Notes: generated from the sequence alone by a model not told the origin. A DNA stretch of 64,000 bases from Neoaquamicrobium sediminum (GCF_013240295.1 NZ_JABETK010000003.1:62001-126000); one strand, 5' to 3'. Counted from the stretch's first letter, positions 36,463 to 45,974 are shown. Numbers and translations: made by a program.

Positions 36463-36729
36463 TCACCGGGGTGCGGGTGTGGAGATCAAATCGTTCGCGA
36501 CTTCAGCCATTGCCGTTGCAGCCGAAAAGCCGAACTTGTTGATCGACATGAAGACGCCGACGCCACGCGACGGTGCAAAGGCGATATAGCTAAAGACCCC
36601 ATTCGTCCCACCGGTCTTTTGGAGGATCAGCGGGCGGTCGCCCTCAGGCATCATGACCACCCAGCCGAGCCCCATTGCATCCATGTGTCCGGATTCGTCC
36701 ATTCCGAAGAATGGAGAAGGTCCGGTCAT
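36463..36729 (-). pseudogene. C-terminal fragment of a beta-lactamase/AmpH-type serine hydrolase
   Basis: An 88-residue open frame whose core, GLGWVVMMPEGDRPLILQKTGGTNG followed by FSYIAFAPSRGVGVFMSINK, has the KTG triad of the beta-lactamase/D-Ala-D-Ala carboxypeptidase fold in the right place. It ends in the family's usual tail (MAEVANDLISTPAPR). The N-terminal two thirds with the SxxK and YxN motifs are missing. Weak traces continue in shifted frames toward 36830. It is a decayed remnant with no expected activity. Confidence 0.6.
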
Positions 36730-37318
36730 TGCAGGACCATCGCTCTGTCTTCCGAGCTATCGTCACAACGTCTTCCGACAGCGTTCCGGAGGCCCAGCAG
36801 GAACTGCGAGATCTCGCCAGAATCCGCTGCCTTGGCCGATCCGGCGCCGAAGTACGCCAGCACCGCCAAAAGCCGAAAGACCGCTTGGACGATGAACTAC
36901 GAACCCCCGCTACGACTGGACCGGTGAACGAACGCGGCGGAAGCGCATGCGTCGCCTCGTTGCTGCGGTCGCCGTAGGCGCTGCGCTCTCGGGCATTTTG
37001 CTAAAATACGGGTGGGGATATTTGGAACGGGTTTAATCGCGCTCGAGACACCTACTTTCGGCGACACGGCGGGAGACGTTGGAACAGAGCATTTTTTCGA
37101 CGATCCGCGCGCATTTCGAACGCGTTCATGAAAACACTCCGACCGTAACGAAAAATCCAAGTGTAATGCACTCGCTATCCCATCGAGGCCGTTGCGCTAA
37201 AGGAAAGCCCCGTTGCTTCACCGACGGTGATCACACCTGACGTTGCAAGTCCGCGGTAGGCGCGGCGCAAGCATTCCCACGATAGTGGCACCACGCATAG
37301 ACATTCCGCCTGGACGAT
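36730..37318. other. No intact gene; possible further decay of the hydrolase
   Basis: About 590 bases. The first 100 may be broken coding sequence of the hydrolase fragment on the minus strand. The remainder has only short frames on both strands and no recognised motif. Confidence 0.45.
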
Positions 37319-37349
37319 TTGACACGGGTCTGATGTGCGGGCGTATAAT
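37319..37349 (+). promoter_or_regulatory. Sigma-70-type promoter
   Basis: A perfect -35 TTGACA (37319-37324) and a perfect -10 TATAAT (37344-37349), separated by 19 bases, slightly longer than the optimal 17. It is followed 15 bases later by a strong ribosome-binding site and a small open frame. Such consensus hexamers are rare in high-GC alphaproteobacteria. Confidence 0.65.
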
Positions 37350-37370
37350 GCTCCATTGAAAGGAGGAGTC

Positions 37371-37562
37371 ATGCCCGAACTTACCAACAGATTGCGCGAG
37401 GTTGCCGCCGCACCTGGTAGCTATACCAAGATGGAAGTTGTATCGCTCCTGTTGGAAGCCGCCGACAGACTGGAGGCTACCCGAATAGCCCTTGCTAGGC
37501 TCAAGCATGACCAGGAGCAGACAAAACGATGCGCCTCTGTCGAGCATAGAAGCGAAGCTTAG
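37371..37562 (+). CDS. Small soluble hypothetical protein (63 aa)
   Basis: It starts at ATG 37371 right after AAAGGAGGAGTC, an excellent site, and behind a consensus promoter. The product, beginning MPELTNRLREVAAAPGSYTK, is a mostly helical, charged protein with VVSLLLEAADRLEATRIALA in the middle. No known family. Genes of this kind (short helical segments with AADRLE) occur in phages and mobile elements, which fits the accessory surroundings. Stand-alone expression is likely. Confidence 0.65.
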   Translation: MPELTNRLREVAAAPGSYTKMEVVSLLLEAADRLEATRIALARLKHDQEQTKRCASVEHRSEA

Positions 37563-38001
37563 ACGTGAGCAGCAACAATCGGCCGATATTCCATCGCCGG
37601 GAATCGGCGAACTTGTACCTTAAATAGTCCTACCGTGATCACGCCGAAAAGCATGGTCGCCACGCTTGGCCGTATCCTCGCGTCATCGGCATCGGGTGCG
37701 CGGCATTTGGGGGCCACCGGTCGTGTCGGGCAACTGACTACGCCATATTATCGCTCGCTGGGCCTCTCAATGATCCACGGCTTAAGTCCGTCGGCTATTG
37801 GCGGCGCCGCGACACCCTCCTTTATCCCGACTTTCTGATCTTCCTGATACTTAGACTATCCCTAAACCTGAGCCTTTCTGCCTACGCCGGCTGTCTGGAC
37901 AGCTCAACAGGATGGGGGCCGCGAGGTGGCGGGCGCTTCTTGTTGGAACCCGTGACGCGCTCAAGGATTTTCCCTAAGCGGGAGAGTTGCCGGAGGTACC
38001 T
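37563..38001. other. No recognisable gene
   Basis: About 440 bases with short frames only. A plus-strand frame at 37635-37838 has no ribosome-binding site or domain and is not called. Confidence 0.5.
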
Positions 38002-38118
38002 ATGTACGATTTTCGAGATACAGCACGCACGGTCGTCGCGTCGGTTTTACTCACCTCAATCGCAACGATTGCCTTTGTGGGCGGCAGTGCATTGCTATCG
38101 GCTCTAAGTAGCTTCTGA
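38002..38118 (+). CDS. Tiny single-helix membrane protein (38 aa)
   Basis: ATG 38002 follows CGGAGG at a good distance. The product is MYDFRDTARTVVASVLLTSI and a further 18 residues that complete one hydrophobic helix (roughly residues 9-35) and end SALSSF. It fits a bitopic membrane peptide. No family is recognised. The evidence is the start signal plus the clean hydrophobic composition. Confidence 0.5.
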   Translation: MYDFRDTARTVVASVLLTSIATIAFVGGSALLSALSSF

Positions 38119-38282
38119 GCGTATCCGTGGAGACTGGCGCTCGACTTGCACACAGGGCTAGAGCCATCGAATGATGTTGAGGGTATAGTTCTTTCTGTAT
38201 TATCCCGCACTGACTTGACGCCTGCGGTGTATCGTGGTCCGCTGCACGATGGCCATGGATCCCGACTTACCCCTTGGCCGAT

Positions 38283-38318
38283 TGCCTCGCGCCGCTTGGT
38301 CGCGAGGCACTTTTTTTT
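38283..38318 (+). terminator. Rho-independent terminator without an obvious upstream gene
   Basis: Stem TGCCTCGCG (38283-38291) with CGCGAGGCA (38301-38309), a 9-base loop, then C and eight T residues. The nearest plus-strand gene ends at 38118, so the terminator may belong to a small transcript that starts in 38120-38260. Confidence 0.75.
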
Positions 38319-38323
38319 GACTG

Positions 38324-38419
38324 TCACAAAAGCAGCGCCGCGGCGACGAGGAACGCTGCCAACAGGATAGCGCTTGCGAGAAGTAGCGCCAAAAGCAGAG
38401 CTTCACGATAGCCTTTCAT
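38324..38419 (-). CDS. Tiny single-helix membrane protein (31 aa)
   Basis: Read on the minus strand: MKGYREALLLALLLASAILL followed by AAFLVAAALLL and a stop. Almost the whole chain is one Leu/Ala helix. AAAGGTCGGC precedes the ATG; a second ATG lies one codon upstream at 38422. There are no homologues I recognise. Its stop is within 10 bases of the plus-strand terminator. Confidence 0.45.
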   Translation of the reverse strand: MKGYREALLLALLLASAILLAAFLVAAALLL

Positions 38420-38599
38420 CATGCCGACCTTTAGGTGTGTTCATCCTCCCCAATCATTCTCTCGCCCTCGTCGCGATGATCACATCAAAACAAGTCACAC
38501 CACAATGGCTCGAACAAGGGGAAAGGCTGCCATGTTCGCGCAACCGCCGGTCTTTGTCTTTGGGTCTCGCGCTGCGCTTATCGGTGCAGGGGGCGCAAG

Positions 38600-38818
38600 T
38601 TGGGAGAGCGTTCCCCAAGAGCGTCAGGTGGAAGCTGCGTCGCGTACATCGGCCGGACACGCAGCAAGCGCGTCAATTGCATTTTCGATGGCGACACGAT
38701 TCGGACGAGGGGAGAGAAAATCCCCTTGCGCGGCTTCAACGGGTTAGAAATGAACGGGTCATGCGTCCCCGAACGACGGATGGCCACAAGCGCGGGACGA
38801 ACCGCGGCGCACGCTGAA
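38600..38818 (+). pseudogene. Fragment of a thermonuclease (SNase-like) protein
   Basis: The frame contains VNCIFDGDTIRTRGEKIPLR followed by GFNGLEMNG, which corresponds to the beta-strand region of staphylococcal-nuclease-like proteins (xVxDGDTIRxxGExIRLxGxDAPE). The catalytic Arg and Glu region further downstream is lost and the frame becomes unnatural after residue 60. No start signal fits. It is a decayed gene piece. Confidence 0.5.
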
Positions 38819-39415
38819 TGGCCATACTCAGTGTTCTCAGGCAACGGCCTCGAGTTCGGCAGCCCGGATATAGCCCCAGGGGGCATGAGATCGTCGATCT
38901 GGCTGTTGAGGTTGTCGTTCGCGGCTCCACGACGTTGAGCTTGCTGGGACCAATCAGCGCGACAATGATGGACTGTGCTCGGCGCCGCCATCCGAGCCTG
39001 CAAATCCCACGCTCGTACACTGGCTGAATCCACGCGCACTCTCCAGTCAGCATGAGGGCATCACAGGCGTCCTTTGTCGTACATGAGGCAGGACTCGTGT
39101 CGGCTACGCGCCCTTGCGCCGACTTTGATGACTCCGACCATTTTGCTTCGCTCTGTTCGAAGAGACCAGTCGTCAGACCTCGTTTCCTGCCTGTTCGACG
39201 GTTAACTCGTTACCGACATCCAGTCGATAGGGCAGGGCGTGGGAACGGGTGTAATGAAACACGCCCTGCAGCGCTGTGCTTAGGCCGCTGCGCTGATTGG
39301 CGACCGGGCTGTGGCGCAGGCCTACACCAGCACAGGCTTCGAACATCGTCCTTCACACTCCACATTGGAGGTGGAGCCGGGGCATCACCTCCCGGCGGCC
39401 GAACGGCGGGTGTGC
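38819..39415. other. No recognisable gene
   Basis: About 600 bases with short frames on both strands, none with a start signal or known domain. It lies downstream of the SulP transporter gene (minus strand). No terminator was identified. Confidence 0.45.
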
Positions 39416-41151
39416 TCATCGCGTCTGGCCAACTCCGTGCTTGTCTATCAGTAACGCAGCCACGGCATCCGAGACAGTGGACGCGTAGTGCACGATGGGC
39501 TGCTTCAGCCCATGGGTGATCAGCACTCGTCGTATGTCGTCGCTCGCGCCCGTGAGCCACAGCGCAACGTGGCGCTGGTGCGCCTTATGGGCCAATCCCT
39601 CGATCATGTTGGCACCCGTCGAGTCAAGAAAAGGCACCGCCGAGAAGTCGACGATCATTGCTTTGTGGCCGTCCTGGATTCGATCGAGCACCGAACCGAT
39701 GGAAGCCGTGGCACCGAAGAAGAGCGCCCCGGTGATCCGGTAGACAACCACGTTCGGGTTTGCCGCCAGCTCTTCGTCATAAGCGCCGCGCGGACGCGTC
39801 GTATCAGCCTCGTCCCGGCCCACGAAGGGAGTGTGGGTCGCGACTGCGGTCGTGCGGCTCATTCTGTGAATGAAGAGCACCGATCCCAGAGCGAAACCGA
39901 CGATGATTGTTTCGGTCAGGTCGCGGAAGATGGTGAGGAAGAACGTGGCACCCAGAACCGTCGCCTCCCCCATCCGGATCGCAGAAGAATTTCGATTGCT
40001 GGCTTCTCGATCATGTTCCAGGCCACGACGGCTAGCACACCTGCGAGCGCGGCAAGCGGGATGTAGGCGGCAAGCGGCGCTGCGACCAGCATGAACAGGA
40101 GAAGGAATATCGCATGCAGCATCCCGGCGACGGGCCCGTGCGCGCCCGCACGGACGTTCGTCGCGGTACGGGCGATCGTCCCCGTGACGCAGAACCCGCC
40201 GAAAAGCGCGGCGCCGACATTTGCAGCACCTTGTGCGACGAGTTCGCAGTTAGAGCGGTGCCGACGGCCCGTCATGCCATCGGCGACGACCGCCGAAAGA
40301 AGCGACTCGATGGCTCCCAGAAGGGTGAACGAGATCGCGGCGGGGAGAACCGCCATGATCTTTTCGACAGACAGGTCGGGAATGACTGGAGCGGGAAGCG
40401 ATGATGGAATGCCGCCGAACTGCGTGCCGATCGTCGCTACGGGCAGTTGCTGAAGCGCAGTGGCCAGCGCGGCAAGCCCGACCGCAATCAGCATGCCGGG
40501 CCAGTGCGGACGAAAGCGACGAAGTCCCAGAATGATGCCTACTGTGGCAATCGAGACGGCCAGCGCGGCAGGGGTCAGGCTTTCCCTTGCATTCCAAAGC
40601 GCCGGGATTTTCTCCAGCAGTTCGCCCGGTTCGTGGTCGAGCGTCAGCCCGAACAGTTCCTTGACCTGGCTGGCGAATATGATGACGGCGATTCCAGCGG
40701 TGAAACCTACGGTCACGGGAAACGGGATAAACTTGATGAACGTGCCCAGCCGCAGTAAGCCGACGGCGGTCAACATAAGGCCCGAGATAAAAGTCGCGAG
40801 GATCACGCCGTCCATCCCGTGCAGCGCCACCGTGCTTGCGACCAGAACGATGAATGCGCCGGCTGGCCCGCCGATCTGGAACCGGGAGCCGCCAAGCATC
40901 GAGACGAGGAAGCCGCCCACGATGGCGGTGTAGAGGCCCTGAGCGGGAGTGGCGCCGGACGCGATGGCGATGGCCATTGAAAGCGGCAGGGCCACGATGG
41001 CGACCGTCAGTCCAGCAATGGCATCAGCTCGAAGCTGTCGCAGTTGGTAGCCTTCGCGCAGAACGGTGACGAGTTTTGGGGTAAAAAGTTCGGCGAAGCT
41101 TGGTGCCTCGCTCATGGTCTGGACTTTCATCTTGGGCCGCACCTTGGTCAA
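39416..41151 (-). pseudogene. SulP-family anion transporter with STAS domain, one frameshift
   Basis: About 577 residues when one missing G near 39970 is restored. Residues 30-430 form the membrane domain of SulP/SLC26 transporters, with PLSMAIAIASGATPAQGLY, IGGPAGAFIVL and GFTAGIAVIIFASQ; residues 450-560 are a STAS domain with KAMIVDFSAVPFLDSTGANM. Members move sulfate, bicarbonate or other anions; the substrate here cannot be told. The break lies between membrane and STAS parts (LRSG / GEATVLGATFFLTIF). An HTH regulator gene lies just upstream on the same strand, 54 bp away. Confidence 0.88.
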
Positions 41152-41205
41152 GGAAGCGGCGGGATCGTCGGAATCTGTCGGCGGTCGCCGTCGCGGGTTG
41201 AAAAG

Positions 41206-41466
41206 TCAGTGCTTCGGAGGCGGTGCCTTAAGACGCACACCGCGCCCCGTCGCCGTGCTGACCGCGCCCTCTCCGATGAGTTCGATACCCGCTTGTTCGA
41301 GCGCTGCGACCACCTTCGTCAGGCTGTCGACGACGCCGCGGACATTGCCCGAACTGGCCTCCATGCGCTGGATCGTCGGAATAGAGAGACCGGACAACTC
41401 AGCTAGAGCCTTCTGATCGATACCAAGAAGAGCACGAGCTGCCCGCACTTGGGCTGCAGTGATCAT
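41206..41466 (-). CDS. XRE-family HTH regulator of the SulP gene
   Basis: An 86-residue protein from ATG 41466 beginning MITAAQVRAARALLGIDQ. A Cro/CI-type helix-turn-helix (KALAELSGLSIPTIQRMEAS) covers residues 18-40. The C-terminus is a short tail. The frame can extend to 41481, but the shorter start matches the family. An inverted repeat (41464-41487) overlaps the start codon, so it probably represses its own synthesis and that of the SulP gene that follows. Confidence 0.8.
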   Translation of the reverse strand: MITAAQVRAARALLGIDQKALAELSGLSIPTIQRMEASSGNVRGVVDSLTKVVAALEQAGIELIGEGAVSTATGRGVRLKAPPPKH

Positions 41467-41487
41467 AATGTGATACCTCACATAATG
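41464..41487. promoter_or_regulatory. Inverted repeat over the HTH gene start (candidate autoregulatory operator)
   Basis: CATAATGTGA (41464-41473) and TCACATAATG (41478-41487) are complementary at nine of ten positions around TACC. The left arm contains the start codon of the HTH regulator. The position fits repression by the XRE protein. Confidence 0.6.
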
Positions 41488-41662
41488 TTATGGATGCTTA
41501 GCATGTGCCTACTGATGTTTCAACTATCATCCCCGATCTTATAGGAGCGGGCCGAAGGCGCTGCAGTCCGAGCGCGGGGCGGAAATGCTTTAATTGTGGT
41601 TTTGCTGATTGACGCTGCCGGACAGGATACTACGCTGTGATCGTTGGCAGCCGGAGAGGCCT

Positions 41663-41833
41663 ATGCGTCGAGCGCGTCCATCCTTGAGAAACGTCTCCCT
41701 GCGCGCCGCAGTTGCGGCAGTGATGATGGTCGCTGTCGGCACTGCCCTTTATCTGACGATGGGTGTTTCTGCTTGGTCCGCCGTGCTGTTCGCACTGGCT
41801 TGCGGTGGCATCGCCAGCTTAATGAGGGCTTGA
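41663..41833 (+). CDS. Small membrane protein (56 aa)
   Basis: ATG 41663 is preceded by CCGGAGAGG. After a basic N-terminus (MRRARPSLRNVSLR) come two short hydrophobic stretches, AAVAAVMMVAVGTALYLTMG and WSAVLFALACGGIASLM. It resembles the many small two-helix proteins of rhizobia; no function is known. It is transcribed away from the HTH-SulP pair. Confidence 0.55.
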   Translation: MRRARPSLRNVSLRAAVAAVMMVAVGTALYLTMGVSAWSAVLFALACGGIASLMRA

Positions 41834-42022
41834 GTTGCGTCTTTGCTCCAGCGCTGGGCTGTCTTGCCCGACCGAAGCAGTTTCGGCCGCTTCCTCGCCG
41901 GTCGCCTCGATCTCTGCGCACGGATCACCGCCGCAACAGTCTTAGCGTCGGCTCCCCGGCGCCGGCCCGACAAGGGGAGGGGAGGGGAGGAGCATGCGGC
42001 AAGGCCGGCGCCAGAAGTGGCA

Positions 42023-42652
42023 ATGCCTGATCACGCGGTCACCGGACGCGCGCGCAATCTCGCACCGCAGTCGGATCTATCATCTGAAGGCCGCGGGGAG
42101 GCTTTGCGCTATGCACGCACCAAAGCATTCGTGCGGCATGCCCGTGCCATCGATGCGATCCTCACCCACGGCAATGCAGAGGGGCTCGGCACGCCAGAAC
42201 AGATGCGGCAGCTGAACGACGCCCGCAGATCCTTCGAGACGGTTCGACCGCATGGTTGGCGTGACGTAGAAGCTGCCTATGTCAAGCATCCCGAGCGCGT
42301 CCGCGAGGCAAGCAACGGCCGCCTGCAGCGCGCCATCCAGGCGCTCCAGCACGAGACGGTGCTGCGCACCAGCCCACAGCACCGCGCGGCTCGCTTTGTC
42401 GACGACTGGCAAAAGCTGAAGCTGGCAAGCCAGCGTCAATACCAGGTCGGTGACATGACTGGCTACAACGCTACCCGCCAGGCCATGGGCGACATGGCAA
42501 AGAGCCCCCAGCGCGGTCCGCAGCTGGAATCGATCCTCGCCGGTCGCAAGTTGGAGCTCGGGATCAGGTTGGAGACCGGACGCAGTCTTGGCGGTGAGCT
42601 TGCCTTTACCCACTGCATTGATCTGGGCAGGGGGCGCGGGCTCGGCATCTGA
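42023..42652 (+). pseudogene. traA: C-terminal remnant of a Ti-type conjugative relaxase TraA
   Basis: About 209 residues matching only the last part of rhizobial TraA: LSSEGRGEALRYARTKAFVR, DARRSFETVRPHGWRDVEAA, FVDDWQKLKLASQRQYQVGD, ESILAGRKLELGI, and the terminal ELAFTHCIDLGRGRGLGI. The relaxase and helicase domains (about 1300 residues) are absent upstream, where the sequence is unrelated. It is a fragment left from a conjugative plasmid or integrative element, not a working relaxase. Confidence 0.75.
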
Positions 42653-42776
42653 CATCCGCCGAATTGCCGTTTTTTGGACGCGGGCGTGCGATCCGGGGCG
42701 GTTTATTGTTGCCAACCGGGCATCAGCGGGTTCTGGCTGGGCTCAACGAGAGCCAGCACTGCGAAGGAGATCCATA

Positions 42777-42992
42777 ATGCCCGAACCCGACCGCATTATT
42801 CGTCTCAGGACCGTCCTGGCGCTTACCGGCCTCTCACGCTCTATCATCTACCGCAAGATCGCCGAGGGCCGCTTCCCACAACAGGTCAGGACCAGCGTCA
42901 ACGGTGCTGGCTGGAGAGAGCCGGATATTAATCGCTGGGTCGCCGATCCGGTCGGGTGGATGCGACTGAGGTGCGGAAGCATGGTGGGCTAG
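42777..42992 (+). CDS. AlpA-family phage/mobile-element regulator
   Basis: A 71-residue protein starting at ATG 42777 behind GAAGGAGATCC. It has the AlpA helix-turn-helix: IIRLRTVLALTGLSRSIIYR, KIAEGRFPQQVR, and GWREPDINRWVAD. AlpA proteins activate excision or integrase genes of prophages and integrative elements. No intact integrase lies next to it, so it is probably a leftover of the element that also left the TraA tail. The C-terminal 12 residues are not conserved. Confidence 0.75.
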   Translation: MPEPDRIIRLRTVLALTGLSRSIIYRKIAEGRFPQQVRTSVNGAGWREPDINRWVADPVGWMRLRCGSMVG

Positions 42993-42997
42993 GTCGT

Positions 42998-43669
42998 TCA
43001 ACCCGTCAGGATGGGCTTCAGCGCTTTGAGTTCACAGGCTACGAACTCGAAGAAGGCTTCAACGCGCGGGAGGCGGCGGCCATCAGGATGCGAGAGGACA
43101 CGCCATGCTCGCGTCAGCTCGGGAATGGGTTCGAGGACGCGGACGAGTTCCGGCTCGCCATCACCTAGCGCAATCGGTAGGACCGCGACGCCCACCCCTG
43201 CCTTGGCAGCGGATACGAGTCCAAGCACGCTGTTGCTGCGTGCCGCGAACCCCGCATCTGGAGCAACTTCGCGTAGCCATACGGACAAACGGTGGCGGGA
43301 GAGGCTTTCATCAAGCGCGATCAGGGGATGGTACTTTAAGTCCTCGACCGATGTCGGCGCGATATGGCGCTCCACATATGATCGGCTGGCGTAGGCCGCC
43401 CAGATCGAGTCAGCGATCTTACGGCCGACCAGTTCGCCTTCAGTATCCCCGGATCGAAGCGCGACGTCGGCTTCGCCCTTGGCGAGGTCGATGTAGTGAT
43501 CGGCGAGCACGAATTGGACCCGGATATCGGGATGCCGCGCATGGAAGCGGTCGATAAATCCTGACCGTGTAAGGCGTACGGCAATGGGCTCAGGACAGGT
43601 CAGCCGCAAGATACCGGAGTGGGCGGCCTCGACCGCCTTTTGGGCGGACGGGCCTGCCTTTTTCGCCAT
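42998..43669 (-). pseudogene. LysR-type regulator lacking its DNA-binding domain
   Basis: A 223-residue frame that covers only the LysR substrate-binding domain: SGILRLTCPEPIAVRLTRSG, FIDRFHARHPDIRVQFVLAD, GEADVALRSGD and GLVSAAKAGVGVAVLPIALG. The N-terminal winged helix is missing; the frame instead begins in sequence that belongs, on the other strand, to a DUF983 gene. The junction is near 43636. The protein, if made, cannot bind DNA in the usual way. Confidence 0.75.
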
Positions 43670-43910
43670 GACGATAGCGGCGGTGCCGGCGTTGGCATTC
43701 GCGCTGTGGCTTCAGATTTCTTTCGGACCTCCTTTTTGGGTACATGTGCTGACCACGCTGCCTGCGACTCTGGTAGCGTGTGCGCTTTTGCTACGCCCAC
43801 TCAAAGGGTGGCTGGTCTGCTCACAGTTCTTTCACAAAGCCGAAGAAGGTTCGATTGATCGAGAGTGGCACGAGCGTCGACGCGCCGAAGAGGAGAGGCG
43901 GAAATCGTAA
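43638..43910 (+). pseudogene. DUF983 family membrane protein, N-terminus missing
   Basis: From about ADGPAFFAMT (43640) to the stop at 43910 the frame matches the C-terminal two thirds of DUF983 proteins: MTIAAVPALAFALWLQISFG, PFWVHVLTTLPATLVACALL, RPLKGWLVCSQFFHKAEEG. The N-terminal zinc-ribbon part is absent, replaced by sequence antisense to the LysR fragment. ATG 43668 could still start a two-helix product of 80 residues. A recombination joined two truncated genes head to head here. Confidence 0.6.
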
Positions 43911-44473
43911 CCCGACCAACAGACTTGCCACAGTGCGCTGAAAGCGGGCTCGGGCTGCGTCAAGGAAAGCTTCGCCTTCACACCTAATCTTGATCATGGG
44001 TTTTCTGGGGAGAAGCCAGCCGCGGTGATGGCTTTTTGCGTTTCGGTCGATCGGCTGGGCACAAACTATCGTTCGCGTTGCAGAGAACGGAATGTAGCCT
44101 TGCGGTTTGGAGATTACGCGGTCGGCGCCCCGTGCCGTCCCATCAGGTCAATAGGAAAAAGAAAGGCCGGCGCGGGGCCGGCCGTAGAGTAAGGTTCTAG
44201 GGGTTGTCGAGCAGGACCCGGGAGGTCCTGCGTGCATATAATCCGTGGACCTGCATATTGTTCCAAACAGGTTTCAGGATGAATGCGACGGACAGGAAGC
44301 TGATCGGGATGGTGGCCGCTGGCATTGCGATTCAGCCGCACACGACAACTCTAAGGCTGTGGGTCGCGCAGTGATGCCGGTCTGGGACTGACCGCATCGA
44401 AGGAAGATCAGCATTGTCATCCGGAAACGTTAGACGACGAAGTCGAGGAAGAAAGGCTGGGGCCGCGTCGCTG
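43911..44473. other. No recognisable gene; one hairpin
   Basis: About 560 bases. GGCCGG-CCGGCC with a T-rich tract on the minus-strand side (44154-44192) could be a minus-strand terminator. A plus-strand frame of 31 codons at 44279 (MNATDRKLIGMVAAG) is too weak to call. Confidence 0.4.
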
Positions 44474-44610
44474 TCAGACGATCGTCATGACAACGCCGGC
44501 GCCGATGACGATGAGAATGAGCCCCCAAGCAACATCGGGAGTAGCGTGCTTTCCTTGTCACCACTTGCGGCGGAATCAAGAACGCTGCGTGTGTCTTTAT
44601 TCTGATCCAT
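44474..44610 (-). pseudogene. Tiny membrane protein, one frameshift
   Basis: It starts MDQNKDTRSVLDSAASGDKE behind AAGGAAG, then, after one missing base in or before the G run near 44525, continues GLILIVIGAGVVMTIV and stops. The reconstructed protein has about 45 residues with one C-terminal helix. The match of a good start, a clean helix and a single G-run error makes it believable. No family is known. Confidence 0.4.
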
Positions 44611-44989
44611 AGGGTCTTCCTTTCATGGCAGGACGGCACGGCGGGCGACGCCACTGAGTCATGCGTTTCGCATCCACATCATCGACCAAGATGCGGGGTT
44701 GTACTTTGCGCAGGCGCAAACAAAATGTCCGTTGCCACAGCGAGAAGGACTGTGGCGCGATTGCCTGCCAACGACGAGTCGGTTCATCCTGGCGACACTC
44801 TCGATGATCTGACACGCAGGTCGCGCTTCGATGAACGCGAAATGGGACCGTTGCGTCAGTGCTATGCGGTGCCGGTGCACGTCTCCGCCGGCTGCATTTG
44901 ACTTGGCTCAAGGCGCACGACGCGCGCTGCTGCTTCATGAGGCGACGGACGGGCACGTGGCCCACCGGCTTTGTTCGGGAAACGCTTCT
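44611..44989. other. No recognisable gene
   Basis: About 380 bases upstream of the receiver-like gene. Short frames only. The open frame of the downstream gene extends into it without similarity. Confidence 0.4.
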
Positions 44990-45334
44990 TTGGTAGCCGT
45001 CGTAGTCCAAGTAATCGCGCCGGACCGCGAGCTCAGGCGGTCACTGGAGTTCGTGCTCGAAGCGGAGGGATTCTTAATTGGGTCGCACGCATCGCTTGCG
45101 GGGGCGGAAACGTCACCAATTACCTCGGAAGCTGTGTGCGCAGTCGTCGACGAAGGCGCGTTGCGGGTCGACCCTTCAGGGCGCCGATCGCTCGACCGGT
45201 TAATCAGGCCGGTCATCCTGCTTGCGGATGGATTCTCTGCAATTGGGCACAGCAAGGGGCTGACTGTTCTGACCAAGCCCTTGCAGGGCAACGTTCTAGT
45301 CGAGTTGATCAACCGAATACGGCACGCACGTTAA
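44990..45334 (+). CDS. Receiver-like (response-regulator-type) protein
   Basis: About 114 residues resembling a CheY-like receiver: VVVQVIAPDRELRRSLEFVL, EAEGFLIGSHASL, AVVDEGALRVD at the position of the phospho-acceptor strand, PVILLADGF, and the conserved Lys in GLTVLTKPLQGNVLVELINR. The phospho-acceptor Asp region is weak, so phosphorylation is doubtful. The start is uncertain; TTG 44990 is chosen by similarity, while ATG 44831 gives an unnatural N-terminus. No output domain follows. Confidence 0.5.
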   Translation: MVAVVVQVIAPDRELRRSLEFVLEAEGFLIGSHASLAGAETSPITSEAVCAVVDEGALRVDPSGRRSLDRLIRPVILLADGFSAIGHSKGLTVLTKPLQGNVLVELINRIRHAR

Positions 45335-45974
45335 TCCCCGCTGCGCAATTTCCAGTAGATCGTGTATCGGCTTGTTCTTCTACGGTGATGCAGGCAGGTG
45401 CTGAGTGCTAGGTTAGCATTGTTGGGCGGAGGCTTCGTTTCCGGTGTGGAGGACAAGCCGTTAATGACCCGACTAATCGCTATGGACGAACTCCAAGCCC
45501 AGCTCGGGTGAGTTCAGGTCAGGTGTTGGCTGCCCTGTGGCGTGGGCCTGACCCAATTGATCGTTTTCACTCTTGCAACTCTTGCACAGCAAGAAACAGA
45601 CCGTTTCGCCAGCTGGAAGGGTTTGCGTCGGTTCTAACCTGAAGATGGAATTCGTCCTACTCCTCGTCGGCGACCTTCCCACCGCCCCACACGAGCACCA
45701 CCACGCGCTCGTTGCCGTTTCGCCGTTTCGGTCATATTGCCTGCGTAGGAAAGATGATCTTCTCGATCCCCCAATCCGAAGTCGCCTTCACTGCGATGCC
45801 TCATTCTGGGACCGTGTGTCGTATCGTGTCGGCCACCTTGCCATCAAATCCATGATAGCGATCTCTCAAATTCTTCGGAATGGACGAAATACAGGTGAGT
45901 GGCCAGACCATTCCGCCCCAAGCAGCTACCAAATAGGCTGATCGCTCTCCGATCTTCGTCCAGGAGTAGGCTGC
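45335..45974. other. No recognisable gene
   Basis: About 640 bases. A minus-strand stretch ending near 45660 reads GNERVVVLVWGGGKVADEE before a stop and may be the last part of an unidentified decayed gene. Nothing else is supported. Confidence 0.4.
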
